Positions 1 through 7,100 of a stretch of 22,333 nucleotides of DNA are shown one piece after another (position 1 is the first letter of the stretch; every line of letters starts with the position of its first letter). The translations under genes were made by a program, and so were the position numbers. The DNA lies in IMG/VR virus record IMGVR_UViG_3300044846_001688, positions 1 to 22,333 of that record. One strand, given 5' to 3'. This DNA is from a virus. Below the pieces are notes generated by a model that saw only the letters and a program-made list of their open reading frames with translations, ran no database searches and had not been told where the DNA came from.

Positions 1-100
1 CGACATCAACCACGCACAGGCCGCGCTCGACGCAGCCGAGGCTTTCGGCGACGAGAGACACCGTCTCGTCGGTCGCCCCGTTTCCATCAACCAGGAGTGA
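1..100 (+). CDS. 3' end of an unknown gene (partial)
   Basis: The frame that begins at base 2 is open for 32 codons and stops with TGA at 98-100. The visible end of the protein reads AQAALDAAEAFGDERH and finishes SINQE. The Ala/Asp/Glu-rich composition and GC-rich third positions resemble the neighbouring genes. The stop overlaps an ATG at 100 (TGATG), and the ribosome-binding site of the next gene lies inside its last codons, which is the usual coupling in this phage. Too little is visible to assign a family. The frame could be open by chance, but its end position fits an operon. Confidence 0.5.
   Translation, partial: DINHAQAALDAAEAFGDERHRLVGRPVSINQE
93..97 (+). promoter_or_regulatory. Shine-Dalgarno AGGAG deciding the start at 106
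   Basis: AGGAG ends 8 bases before the ATG at 106. It is only 2 bases before the ATG at 100 and overlaps the GTG at 97. Spacing therefore favours 106 over the two longer in-frame starts. Confidence 0.6.
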
Positions 101-105
101 TGACT

Positions 106-402
106 ATGCCTGAGTACGACAACACGAATAAGGGAGCACTCTTCAAGAACGAAGAGAAGCGCCCAGATCGAGCCATGAAAAACCCCGACGGCACCGAATG
201 GGTTATGAAGGACGCCGACTATAGCGGCGAGGCCGACATTAACGGGGTGCTGCACTTTGTCGATGGCTATTTGCAAAAGAGCAAGGCCGGAAAGACCTAC
301 ATGAGGCTCAAGTTCAAGCCGAAGCAGCAGCAGCACGAGCGCCCAAAGACCCTCGCGGAGCAGAAGCCCGAGGAGTTCATCGACGACGATATCCCGTTCT
401 GA
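106..402 (+). CDS. Small phage protein with an SSB-type C-terminal tail (DDDIPF)
   Basis: This 98-residue protein begins MPEYDNTNKGALFKNEEKRP and has a compact central part around residues 37-72 (ADINGVLHFVDGYLQKSKAG, then YMRLKFKPK). That pattern is seen in short phage proteins that start 'tGaLFKN' and are usually annotated hypothetical. A polar linker follows, and the last residues are FIDDDIPF. The acidic DDDIPF end matches the C-terminal tip of bacterial single-stranded DNA-binding protein, which recruits repair and replication enzymes. I infer a role around phage DNA replication or recombination, supported by the NinB-like gene 13 bases downstream. No complete OB fold is evident by eye. 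The start at 106 is chosen from Shine-Dalgarno spacing; starts at 97 or 100 would add up to three residues. Confidence 0.75.
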   Translation: MPEYDNTNKGALFKNEEKRPDRAMKNPDGTEWVMKDADYSGEADINGVLHFVDGYLQKSKAGKTYMRLKFKPKQQQHERPKTLAEQKPEEFIDDDIPF

Positions 403-415
403 GGCGGGAGCGTAG

Positions 416-829
416 ATGAACCGCATCTTCCCCAAAGGCACCACCCCTGACCAGATCGCTTCGGCGATCTCGGTCATGGTGCGGTGGCTGGACCAGACCA
501 AGTCCTGGAAGGTCACGCTCGAGGAGTTCAAGCCCCGGCGCTCGGACATGCAGAACGCCTTCCTCTGGGGCGTCGTCTACCCGTCCATCCTCGAGGGTGG
601 CGGGGAGGCGCTGGCAGGCTGGCAGAAGGACGACCTGCACGAGTTCATGCTCGGCGAGCACTTCGGCTGGGAGACGCTCACGCTCGGCGGGAAGACCGTC
701 CACAAGCCGGTGCGCCGCTCGTCCCGACTCAACAAGCAGGACTTCTCCGACTACCTCGAGTTCCTGTCCCGCCGCGCCGCAGAGCTCGGCATCGTGATAC
801 CCGAACCGTCCTATGGAGACACACCATGA
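416..829 (+). CDS. ninB: NinB-like recombination protein
   Basis: The 137-residue protein shows the NinB (lambda Orf-type) layout. Residues about 42-60 carry RSDMQNAFLWGVVYP, matching the family's 'RS..QN.l.W' motif. The C-terminal third reads SSRLNKQDFSDYLEFLSRRA followed by AELGIVIPEP, the family's conserved 'S...L....F......i...a.e.GI..P.P' ending. Lambda NinB/Orf binds single-stranded DNA and helps load the recombinase in phage recombination; that role is inferred here by family. The gene follows the SSB-tailed protein by 13 bases and its TGA overlaps the ATG of the next gene (ATGA, 826-829). A YbcO-type gene lies just downstream, giving a small nin-like cluster. The N-terminal 25 residues match the motif less clearly. 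Confidence 0.7.
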   Translation: MNRIFPKGTTPDQIASAISVMVRWLDQTKSWKVTLEEFKPRRSDMQNAFLWGVVYPSILEGGGEALAGWQKDDLHEFMLGEHFGWETLTLGGKTVHKPVRRSSRLNKQDFSDYLEFLSRRAAELGIVIPEPSYGDTP

Positions 830-1035
830 CGCAGACAGAACAGATCCGCGCCCACCTAGTATCGGGCCGCGATATTACCCCCCTCGAAGCCCTCGACCAG
901 TACGGCTGCTTCCGGCTCGCCGCCCGGGTCGCCGACCTTCGCGCCGAAGGCCTCGACGTGCAGACCGTGACCGAGGAGCGGAACGGCAAGCGGTACGCAC
1001 GGTACCGGCTCGTCGGCCAGCTCGAGCTCGTATGA
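826..1035 (+). CDS. Small helix-turn-helix protein (HTH_39-like)
   Basis: This is a 69-residue protein whose frame is easily missed because it is open further upstream. The start ATG at 826 overlaps the previous stop, which fixes the start. Residues about 3-40 (TEQIRAHLVSGRDITPLEAL, then DQYGCFRLAARVADLRAEG) match the winged helix-turn-helix pattern of small phage and bacterial proteins of the HTH_39 type: 'Q...Il..L..G..iT..eAl..yG...La.rI..LR..G'. The remainder (QTVTEERNGKRYARYRL) would form the wing. It is probably a DNA-binding accessory or regulatory protein; no target is known. Its TGA overlaps the next gene's ATG (ATGA, 1032-1035), so the three genes form one translationally coupled unit. 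Confidence 0.75.
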   Translation: MTQTEQIRAHLVSGRDITPLEALDQYGCFRLAARVADLRAEGLDVQTVTEERNGKRYARYRLVGQLELV

Positions 1036-1325
1036 AGCGGCGTGACCTGCGCAAGGAAGCCCGGGGCCGGGGATGCACCGTGCGGCTCCCCGGAGTGTGC
1101 AACCACAACTCCGAGACGGTCGTCCTGGCGCACATCCGCATGGCCGGGATCTCCGGCATGGGGCTCAAGGCCGACGACCTGCTCGGGGCATGGGCGTGCT
1201 CTGCCTGCCACGATGCCATCGATCGCCGCTCCCACCCCGACCTCGAGCGCGACTATGTGCGCCTCGCCCACCTCGAAGGCATGGTGCGCACCATCGCGCA
1301 GTTACGGTCGGAAGGTCTCGTCTGA
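1032..1325 (+). CDS. YbcO/DUF1364-family nuclease-like protein
   Basis: The 97-residue protein matches the YbcO (DUF1364) family almost end to end: DLRKEARGRGCTVRLPGVCN, then AHIRMAGISGMGLKADDLLG and AWACSACHDAIDRR. Candidate metal or catalytic residues are C15, C23, H34, C56, C59, H60 and D61. YbcO of a cryptic lambdoid prophage in E. coli is thought to be a nuclease-like nin-region protein; activity here is inference. The start at 1032 is used because it gives an ATGA overlap with the helix-turn-helix gene; the longer open frame upstream is a shadow. It is the last plus-strand gene, and its stop is one base from the stop of the convergent fibre gene. Confidence 0.85.
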   Translation: MKRRDLRKEARGRGCTVRLPGVCNHNSETVVLAHIRMAGISGMGLKADDLLGAWACSACHDAIDRRSHPDLERDYVRLAHLEGMVRTIAQLRSEGLV

Positions 1326-1326
1326 C

Positions 1327-1995
1327 TTACGGCCCAGCATCGCGCCATACGCCAGTGCTGTAGAAGTACAGCTTGTTGTTCGTGGTATCGACCACGATCG
1401 GCGCGAAGCCGGTCACGGTCGTCGGCGTTCCCGTCGGCGTGCCGGCGCAGGTCGGCACATAGAGGAACCCGTCCGTCGCGGACGTGGCAACCGCGCCAGC
1501 GCCGACCGACACGTTGCCAGCAGCAGTGATGACCACGCGAGGCAACCCGGCGTTGCTGAACGTCATCGTCAGCGCCGCTTGGGTCTGGCTGATGATGGCG
1601 TTGCCAGCCGTGTCCACGCCGAACAGTGTGCCAGTGAGCCCGGTGTTTGCATTACCGGCAGACATGGCCGCCTGCGTCGATCCGGCACGGTAGAGGCTCA
1701 ACACTTGGGTCGGAGCGTTCCCGGCAGCGATGCCGACGTTTCCGTTGGATTCGACCCGCACCGCGTTCGTGCTGTTGGTCGAAATGCCGACGGTGTTGGC
1801 AGCAGGCAGATACACGCCGTTCGCCGGGACTGTCGTGCCGGTCACCGCGACACCAGCCGCAGAGACTTGGCGTCCCGCAGTCAGGTCTGCGACCGTAGCG
1901 CGGAAGGTGCTGCCACTCTGCACAAGCGGCACGGATTCGGTGCCAGCGAGCGGGGTGGTAGCGGTGGACAGTTGCGAAATTTTCTTGTCAGCCAT
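1327..1995 (-). CDS. Second tail fibre / receptor-associated protein
   Basis: This 222-residue protein begins MADKKISQLSTATTPLAGTE and continues VPLVQSGSTFRATVADLTAG, a start common in phage tail-fibre and head-fibre proteins ('ISQLP..tpLtGtElvPvvQ'). The middle is low-complexity and beta-rich, with repeats such as VESNGNVGI and ITAAGNVSV, typical of trimeric fibres. The end (APIVVDTTNNKLYFYSTGVW) resembles a small terminal domain found on many fibre proteins. The ATG is preceded by AGGAG and lies 13 bases after the tailspike gene. Base composition is GC-rich, unlike the end of the tailspike. It is probably a virion fibre or a partner of the tailspike; no enzymatic motif is visible. Confidence 0.7.
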   Translation of the reverse strand: MADKKISQLSTATTPLAGTESVPLVQSGSTFRATVADLTAGRQVSAAGVAVTGTTVPANGVYLPAANTVGISTNSTNAVRVESNGNVGIAAGNAPTQVLSLYRAGSTQAAMSAGNANTGLTGTLFGVDTAGNAIISQTQAALTMTFSNAGLPRVVITAAGNVSVGAGAVATSATDGFLYVPTCAGTPTGTPTTVTGFAPIVVDTTNNKLYFYSTGVWRDAGP

Positions 1996-2008
1996 GATGC
2001 TCTCCTAA

Positions 2009-4150
2009 TCAGGTCTGGGTGCCGACGACGGTGCCGTCTGTGTCTGATGTTGGCGCAGAAGAATATTTGATCCTCAACACATTAGCGCTGTCAGTCCACA
2101 TAAATGTATACAAGCCGAATTGCGATCCAGAAATAACGGAAGGATTGAGCCATCCAGCACCAGAAGTTAAAAAATTACCCGATCCATCTGTTAGAACGCT
2201 TCCAATATAAAGGCGTGTAGCGTCCCCGGTCTTAACCTCATATCCGCTGGCAGAGTCAACGACGGGAACTGTCGTGCTGAACTCTACGTCTGCAGCGCCA
2301 GAACTTTCAAACAGATAACAATAATAGCGAGTGCTTACAGCAAGTCCGCTATTTGTTTTGTTAATTCCAAGCGCCGGAACTTGAAGCTCGACCCACTCTC
2401 CGGTTGTGCTTCCGGCATTAACTCCACGCAGTCTGAATGGCGTGGAATTTCCTTTGGCTAGGTTAATGCCTGTTGTCTGAACAGGACGGAATCGAAATTC
2501 CGTCGAGCTAAGAACTGCAGACGCACAGCTCTGTTGGATGGTGTCAAATTGCCATCCAACAAATCGAGACTGTCCAGCATAATCAAAGTTTTGCCAGATA
2601 GTGTTCCTTACTCGGCAGCTTTTTAGGTCTGCATTTGCCCCGCTGATCACAAAGGCTTGAATGTTGTTGTTTCCAGATGTGGCGCGAACCACAATGTTTT
2701 CTATTTTTACGCCTCGCACAAGATTTGAAGCGGCGTCAAACTCCGCGCCGCGTATTGCGCTGTAGGCATCGCTGTTGTAGATATTCCCACCAGACCAAAT
2801 CAATCCATCTACACCGTCGCAATAAAAGGATCGGGTTTTGTTGTTTTCAAATACGGTGTTTTCCATCATCACCGTATTTGCCAAACCTGAGCCCCCTTGA
2901 ATGTACAGGCCGACGTTTTCACAGAGCACGAACGCCGCTTGATCCGTTGTTAAAACTTGACCCTTCCAGCGCATACCGCCAGAGGTCGGGGGAACCGCTG
3001 CAGATACCGTGCCGCACGCTTGAATGAAAACCTGTTGCAAGCGAAGGAATGATGTTTCGTTGTGCGAGCCAGTAACATCAACGTCGAACCCCCAGCCAGC
3101 GCAATTTTCGATTCTGCATTGGTTAAGTTCGACATTGTTCGAGCCATCCGCATCACCTTCATTCATGGTGATTTGAATGCCGTCTCCAGACAATCCCGTG
3201 ACCCATACGTCTTTCAGAGACACGTTATATGCGCGACGCAGCGTTACCCCACGGGCGGCGCTCGGCGCTCCCAATGTCGTGATCTTCATCCCAGCAATCG
3301 AAACATATAGCTGAAATTTTAGTGTGGTGCTGGTATCTATGTTGATTGCCGAACCAGAAGAAACGCGGGTATCGAGGATTGTCTTGTCCGGGCCTTCACC
3401 AATTAAGTTAAGACCAGGCGTGAAAACCTGAGACGAAGTTGTGACCCAATTAAGCTGCGAATTTAGACGGTATGTTCCAGCAGGAATAAATACTGGCCTC
3501 CCAGCTGCGGCATTAATGGCGTTTTGAATCGGGATGCTGTCGTCAGCAGCCCCATCACCCACCGCACCGAAGTCCTTCACGCTCACCACATCGCGCAACT
3601 TGTCGTTCACCGAGCGCGGCACCGCGCCGGTCCCGGACTGCGTGAAGATGTCCGTCGTGGCATCCACCCCGACCGTCGCCACCGGCAGACCGTTCGCATC
3701 GAAGGAGAGGAACTTGCTCGCCCGAGCACTGGCCGCAGGAACCTGCGATGACATCACCGCATCAGATGCAGGGAACTTGATCGATCGCGCAGACTCCTCG
3801 CCGAGCTGCTGCGTGAGCATGGTCACCTTGTCGAGCGCGGTCTCGAGCGACTCAGCCGGAAGCCGGTCGTTCGGCAGCAGGTCGGTCTCCTGCGTCGCCT
3901 CGATGTTGCGCCGGATCGTGACCGTCACCGCCGCAGCAGGGGCCGTGAGCATCGTCACCGTGCCACCAGAGGACACCCCAGCACCCGCCACCGTGTAGTT
4001 GGTGGTCAGCGCCTGGACGGTCTCGGTCGTGCCAGAGCGCAGGATGACCTGCAGGTCAGCCGCCTCGAGGAAGTAGAACGGCACCGCAAAGGCGGTCGTC
4101 GAACCGTTGCCGGTATAACTGACCTTGCTGGTTGTCGATGAGACTGTCAT
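2009..4150 (-). CDS. Tailspike: T7 gp17-like anchor plus pectate-lyase-type beta-helix
   Basis: The 713-residue protein has two parts. Residues about 1-135 resemble the T7 tail-fibre N-terminal domain, which attaches the fibre to the tail (YTGNGSTTAFAVPFYFLEAA near the start; LPNDRLPAESLETALDKVTM around 90-115). From about residue 187 comes the pectate-lyase-superfamily entry motif VSVKDFGAVGDGAADDS, then IQNAIN and VFIPAGTYRL, followed by a long beta-helix and a beta-rich end. Such spikes bind and often cleave surface polysaccharide; catalytic residues cannot be assigned by eye. The ATG is 2 bases after the upstream stop, with AAGGA inside that gene's end. DNA encoding residues after about 207 is markedly AT-rich, while the N-terminal part is GC-rich like the rest of the phage, suggesting a swapped receptor-binding domain. 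Confidence 0.88.
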   Translation of the reverse strand: MTVSSTTSKVSYTGNGSTTAFAVPFYFLEAADLQVILRSGTTETVQALTTNYTVAGAGVSSGGTVTMLTAPAAAVTVTIRRNIEATQETDLLPNDRLPAESLETALDKVTMLTQQLGEESARSIKFPASDAVMSSQVPAASARASKFLSFDANGLPVATVGVDATTDIFTQSGTGAVPRSVNDKLRDVVSVKDFGAVGDGAADDSIPIQNAINAAAGRPVFIPAGTYRLNSQLNWVTTSSQVFTPGLNLIGEGPDKTILDTRVSSGSAINIDTSTTLKFQLYVSIAGMKITTLGAPSAARGVTLRRAYNVSLKDVWVTGLSGDGIQITMNEGDADGSNNVELNQCRIENCAGWGFDVDVTGSHNETSFLRLQQVFIQACGTVSAAVPPTSGGMRWKGQVLTTDQAAFVLCENVGLYIQGGSGLANTVMMENTVFENNKTRSFYCDGVDGLIWSGGNIYNSDAYSAIRGAEFDAASNLVRGVKIENIVVRATSGNNNIQAFVISGANADLKSCRVRNTIWQNFDYAGQSRFVGWQFDTIQQSCASAVLSSTEFRFRPVQTTGINLAKGNSTPFRLRGVNAGSTTGEWVELQVPALGINKTNSGLAVSTRYYCYLFESSGAADVEFSTTVPVVDSASGYEVKTGDATRLYIGSVLTDGSGNFLTSGAGWLNPSVISGSQFGLYTFMWTDSANVLRIKYSSAPTSDTDGTVVGTQT
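2012..3530 (-). other. AT-rich island covering the tailspike receptor-binding region
   Basis: Hand counts of 60-base lines give 27/60 GC at 2041, 27/60 at 2101 and 26/60 at 3421. Counts outside the island are 38/60 at 3541 and 39/60 at 3661. The change falls within about 50 bases of the codons for the DFGAVGDG motif, and the other edge coincides with the end of the gene. This fits replacement of the beta-helix part from a source of different composition. Confidence 0.75.
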
Positions 4151-4152
4151 AC

Positions 4153-7100
4153 CTATTCCTTCGGCGGCCCGTACAAAACCTCGTACATGAACTGCTGCGG
4201 ACTCTCCGGGTTCGCCTCGTCGTTCAGCACATCAAGCGTGTACTCGCCGCTGATTCTGACCTGCCGGGTCGGCAACCCAAAGACATACCCGCTGCCCTCA
4301 AGCAAATCCCAAGCAACATCATTAAACTCCCGGTCTCCAGACATTACCTCCGTAGACCGGACAAATGTGCGCCCGAGCTTTTCAAGCGATCCCGCCACCG
4401 GAGTCAACCTCCAGCTCGGCTGAAACTTCATCTCGCCTTCGCCCGCCAAGCCTATCATGGCGGCTTCTACCACGCCAGAACCCTCCTTGACGATGGGGAC
4501 CGACGCGAGCGGGTAAAGCAATGACTTGCGGATCGCCCACCACGTCTCGTCCTCATCCTCATCCGGGCCGCGCCCCGCCAGGATTTCGCCTAGCACCGCC
4601 GGCAGGATGACCAGCGCCAGCATCCGGGCGACCGCCCGGGGCATGTCGCGCACCCGGCGGGTGGTCGCGCCGACATCCCGCATCCGGGCATACAGCACCG
4701 AGAACGGGGTGTAATACATGGTCAGCAGCTTCATCAGCTCGTTGTCGCGCTGCACCGCTGCAAGGTCTTTAGCGCCCGCTGCGCCCTGCGAGAGCCGCAC
4801 CGCCCTGTCCCCTGCCCGGATTGCGTCCTCCTCCCCAAGACCCTCTGCGAGCGCCTGACGGTATGCCCCAAGCCATGTCGGAATAGTGACCTGCCGGTCA
4901 GCCATCGCTGTCAGGTAAAACGCCGACTTGCGAATTGTCGCCAAAGGACTGTTGTCGCCGCGCAACTTGCGGAGATTGTCGCGCACATCGCGGTCGATGT
5001 TGTCGGTGCGGAACTTCATCTCGCCCGACCGATCGTAGACAAACTGCTCAAGCGTCTCTCGATGAGTCGAGAACGGGCCGAACCGATTGTAGTCAATCAG
5101 CGCCTGGGTGAAAAACCGAGGCTTTACAACATCGAGCGACGGACCAATACCGGCGAACTGCGCCATCATTGTCGTGACTTTCCAACCCATCGTCACGATT
5201 GCCATGTTCGTGCGGAACTGCATCACCGCTCGTGAAAACACATTCCCTGAGTGCAGCGTGTCTGCGCGGTCAGATACCAGCACCTGCATCCACTTGGTAA
5301 ACTCTCGATACCGCGCCTCGCCCAAGCGGTCAATCATGACCTCCTTGATCTCGTCATCCTTCAAGAGCTTGTTCAGCGAGAAGATAGCCTCTCGATGCGA
5401 GATGTCCTTGATGACCTTGGTCAGGTGGCTGGTCAGCACCTGCTCATAGTCGAGCTGCACCGCCGCTTTCAGATTCTCAACGCGCTGTTTCGTGTACCCC
5501 TTGTCCGTCCGCGCCCGCCCGTAGCCGTTCGCCATGAACTGCGCCACGGACTCGGTAGCCTCGGCCTGCTTGTCGCCAACCCCAGACAGACGCGGGTCGT
5601 AGGCGAGCGGGAAGTACCCGCCGCGGTAATCACCGAACCGGGTCTGCACCACACGCGGCTCAACCTTCGGCGGCGCCACGCCGGACGTGCGCTCCTCGAG
5701 CGCCTTGATCTCCGGCCACAGGGAATTGACCGCATCCCAGATGCCTTGGATGTAGTCCCAATCCTCCTTCGCCAACTTGCCGAGCGCGGCATTGATGGAG
5801 GAATCGCTCCACCCGTACCCGTCCCGCAGCCGCTGGTAGTTGCTGTCATTGCCGACGTTCATGGCGATGCTGATGAGGGTGTAGCGGGTGACCGGGGATT
5901 CGATCCCGGGCAGCAGCACATCGACCTTGTCGGTCAGGGAATCGCCCCAGCCCTTCGGCATCGACTCGGTCAGCTCCTGGATCTTCTGGGTCACCATCGC
6001 GTGGAGCTCGTACTCCTTCACCTGCGCGTCGTTCGCCAGGTCGAACACGAACCGCGCCCACGGCCCGTCAATCTTGCCGTTGTCCAACCACTCAACCATC
6101 TGCTCGACCTTGAGGATGGCGGCATCGAACCGCCGCCACGCCTTGGCCCCGCGCGCGCGCAACGGCTCGCCGACCGTGTTGGGGATGCGGAGCTCGCCGG
6201 TCGTGGCGAGGCGATCGGACTCGGTCGCCGACTTGATGAGCTCGTCCTTGGTCTCTTGGAACTCCACCGCCGCAGCCTTCCGCAGCAGTTTGTCCTTCAG
6301 CCGTGCGAGGTGTTCGATGTTCCGCACGGTGTCGTAGACCGCCCGCAGCTCATCGACCGATGCGTTCTTGTAGTTGACCAGCCGCGCCTCGTCGAGCAGC
6401 TGGTCTGGGACATTGACGATGAGACCGAGCGCGGCCTGCTGCTCGGCGAAATCGACCAGCGACTGGCGGCGGGCAAGCACCCGCAGCGGCACACGCCGGA
6501 ACTCGTACTTCTCGAGGATGGCGTCGATCTGGTCGAGATAGCCGCCGCCGGCCTTCGCCAGCCGCTCGCGGGTCGCCTTCTTGTCGAACTTGTTGGCATA
6601 GTCGTAGATGCGGTCGAGCTGCTGCTGCGCCTTGCGGGCCTCGAGGTACATGTAGTGGTTCAGCAGCTCGCGCTGCTTCTCGGTCGCAGCCGCGTTGTAG
6701 TCCTTCCTGCGGATCGCATCGAACGCCGCCTTCGATGCGCGGCGCTCGGCGAGCAGGTACTTTCCGGGCGAGATGTCCCGCGCCATCATCTGCCCGATGC
6801 GACCGGCCGCAGCCCGGGCGAACGCCTGCGGGTCGGCCATGGCGGCATCGACCATGTCCATGCCGGCGCGGCGCTGCTCGGCCTCCTCGCGGCGCAGGGC
6901 AGCGACCACCGGGCGCACCTGCCGCTGGAGCCGGCGGATGGCGACGAGCTCCGCCTTCAGCACGTTGGCCCGCTCGGAATTGTGGATGGCGGCCATGGCC
7001 TCGTCGGCGATCGTCCCGTCCATCCGCATGTCGCCGAACTCCGCAGCCATGCGGTTTGCGGTCTCGGCCTCAATGAGCTCCTTGCGCGGGCGCAGGTTGA

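Noticed and set aside
1042-2070. 342-codon plus-strand open frame across the convergent junction
   Set aside because: It overlaps the YbcO-like gene in another frame and runs antisense through the fibre gene; the product is Arg-rich with no recognisable motif.
2009-4150. Diversity-generating retroelement acting on the tailspike, prompted by the BPP-1-like head genes
   Set aside because: No reverse transcriptase gene is in the window, I noticed no template/variable repeat pair, and the receptor protein is a pectate-lyase-type spike rather than an Mtd-type protein.
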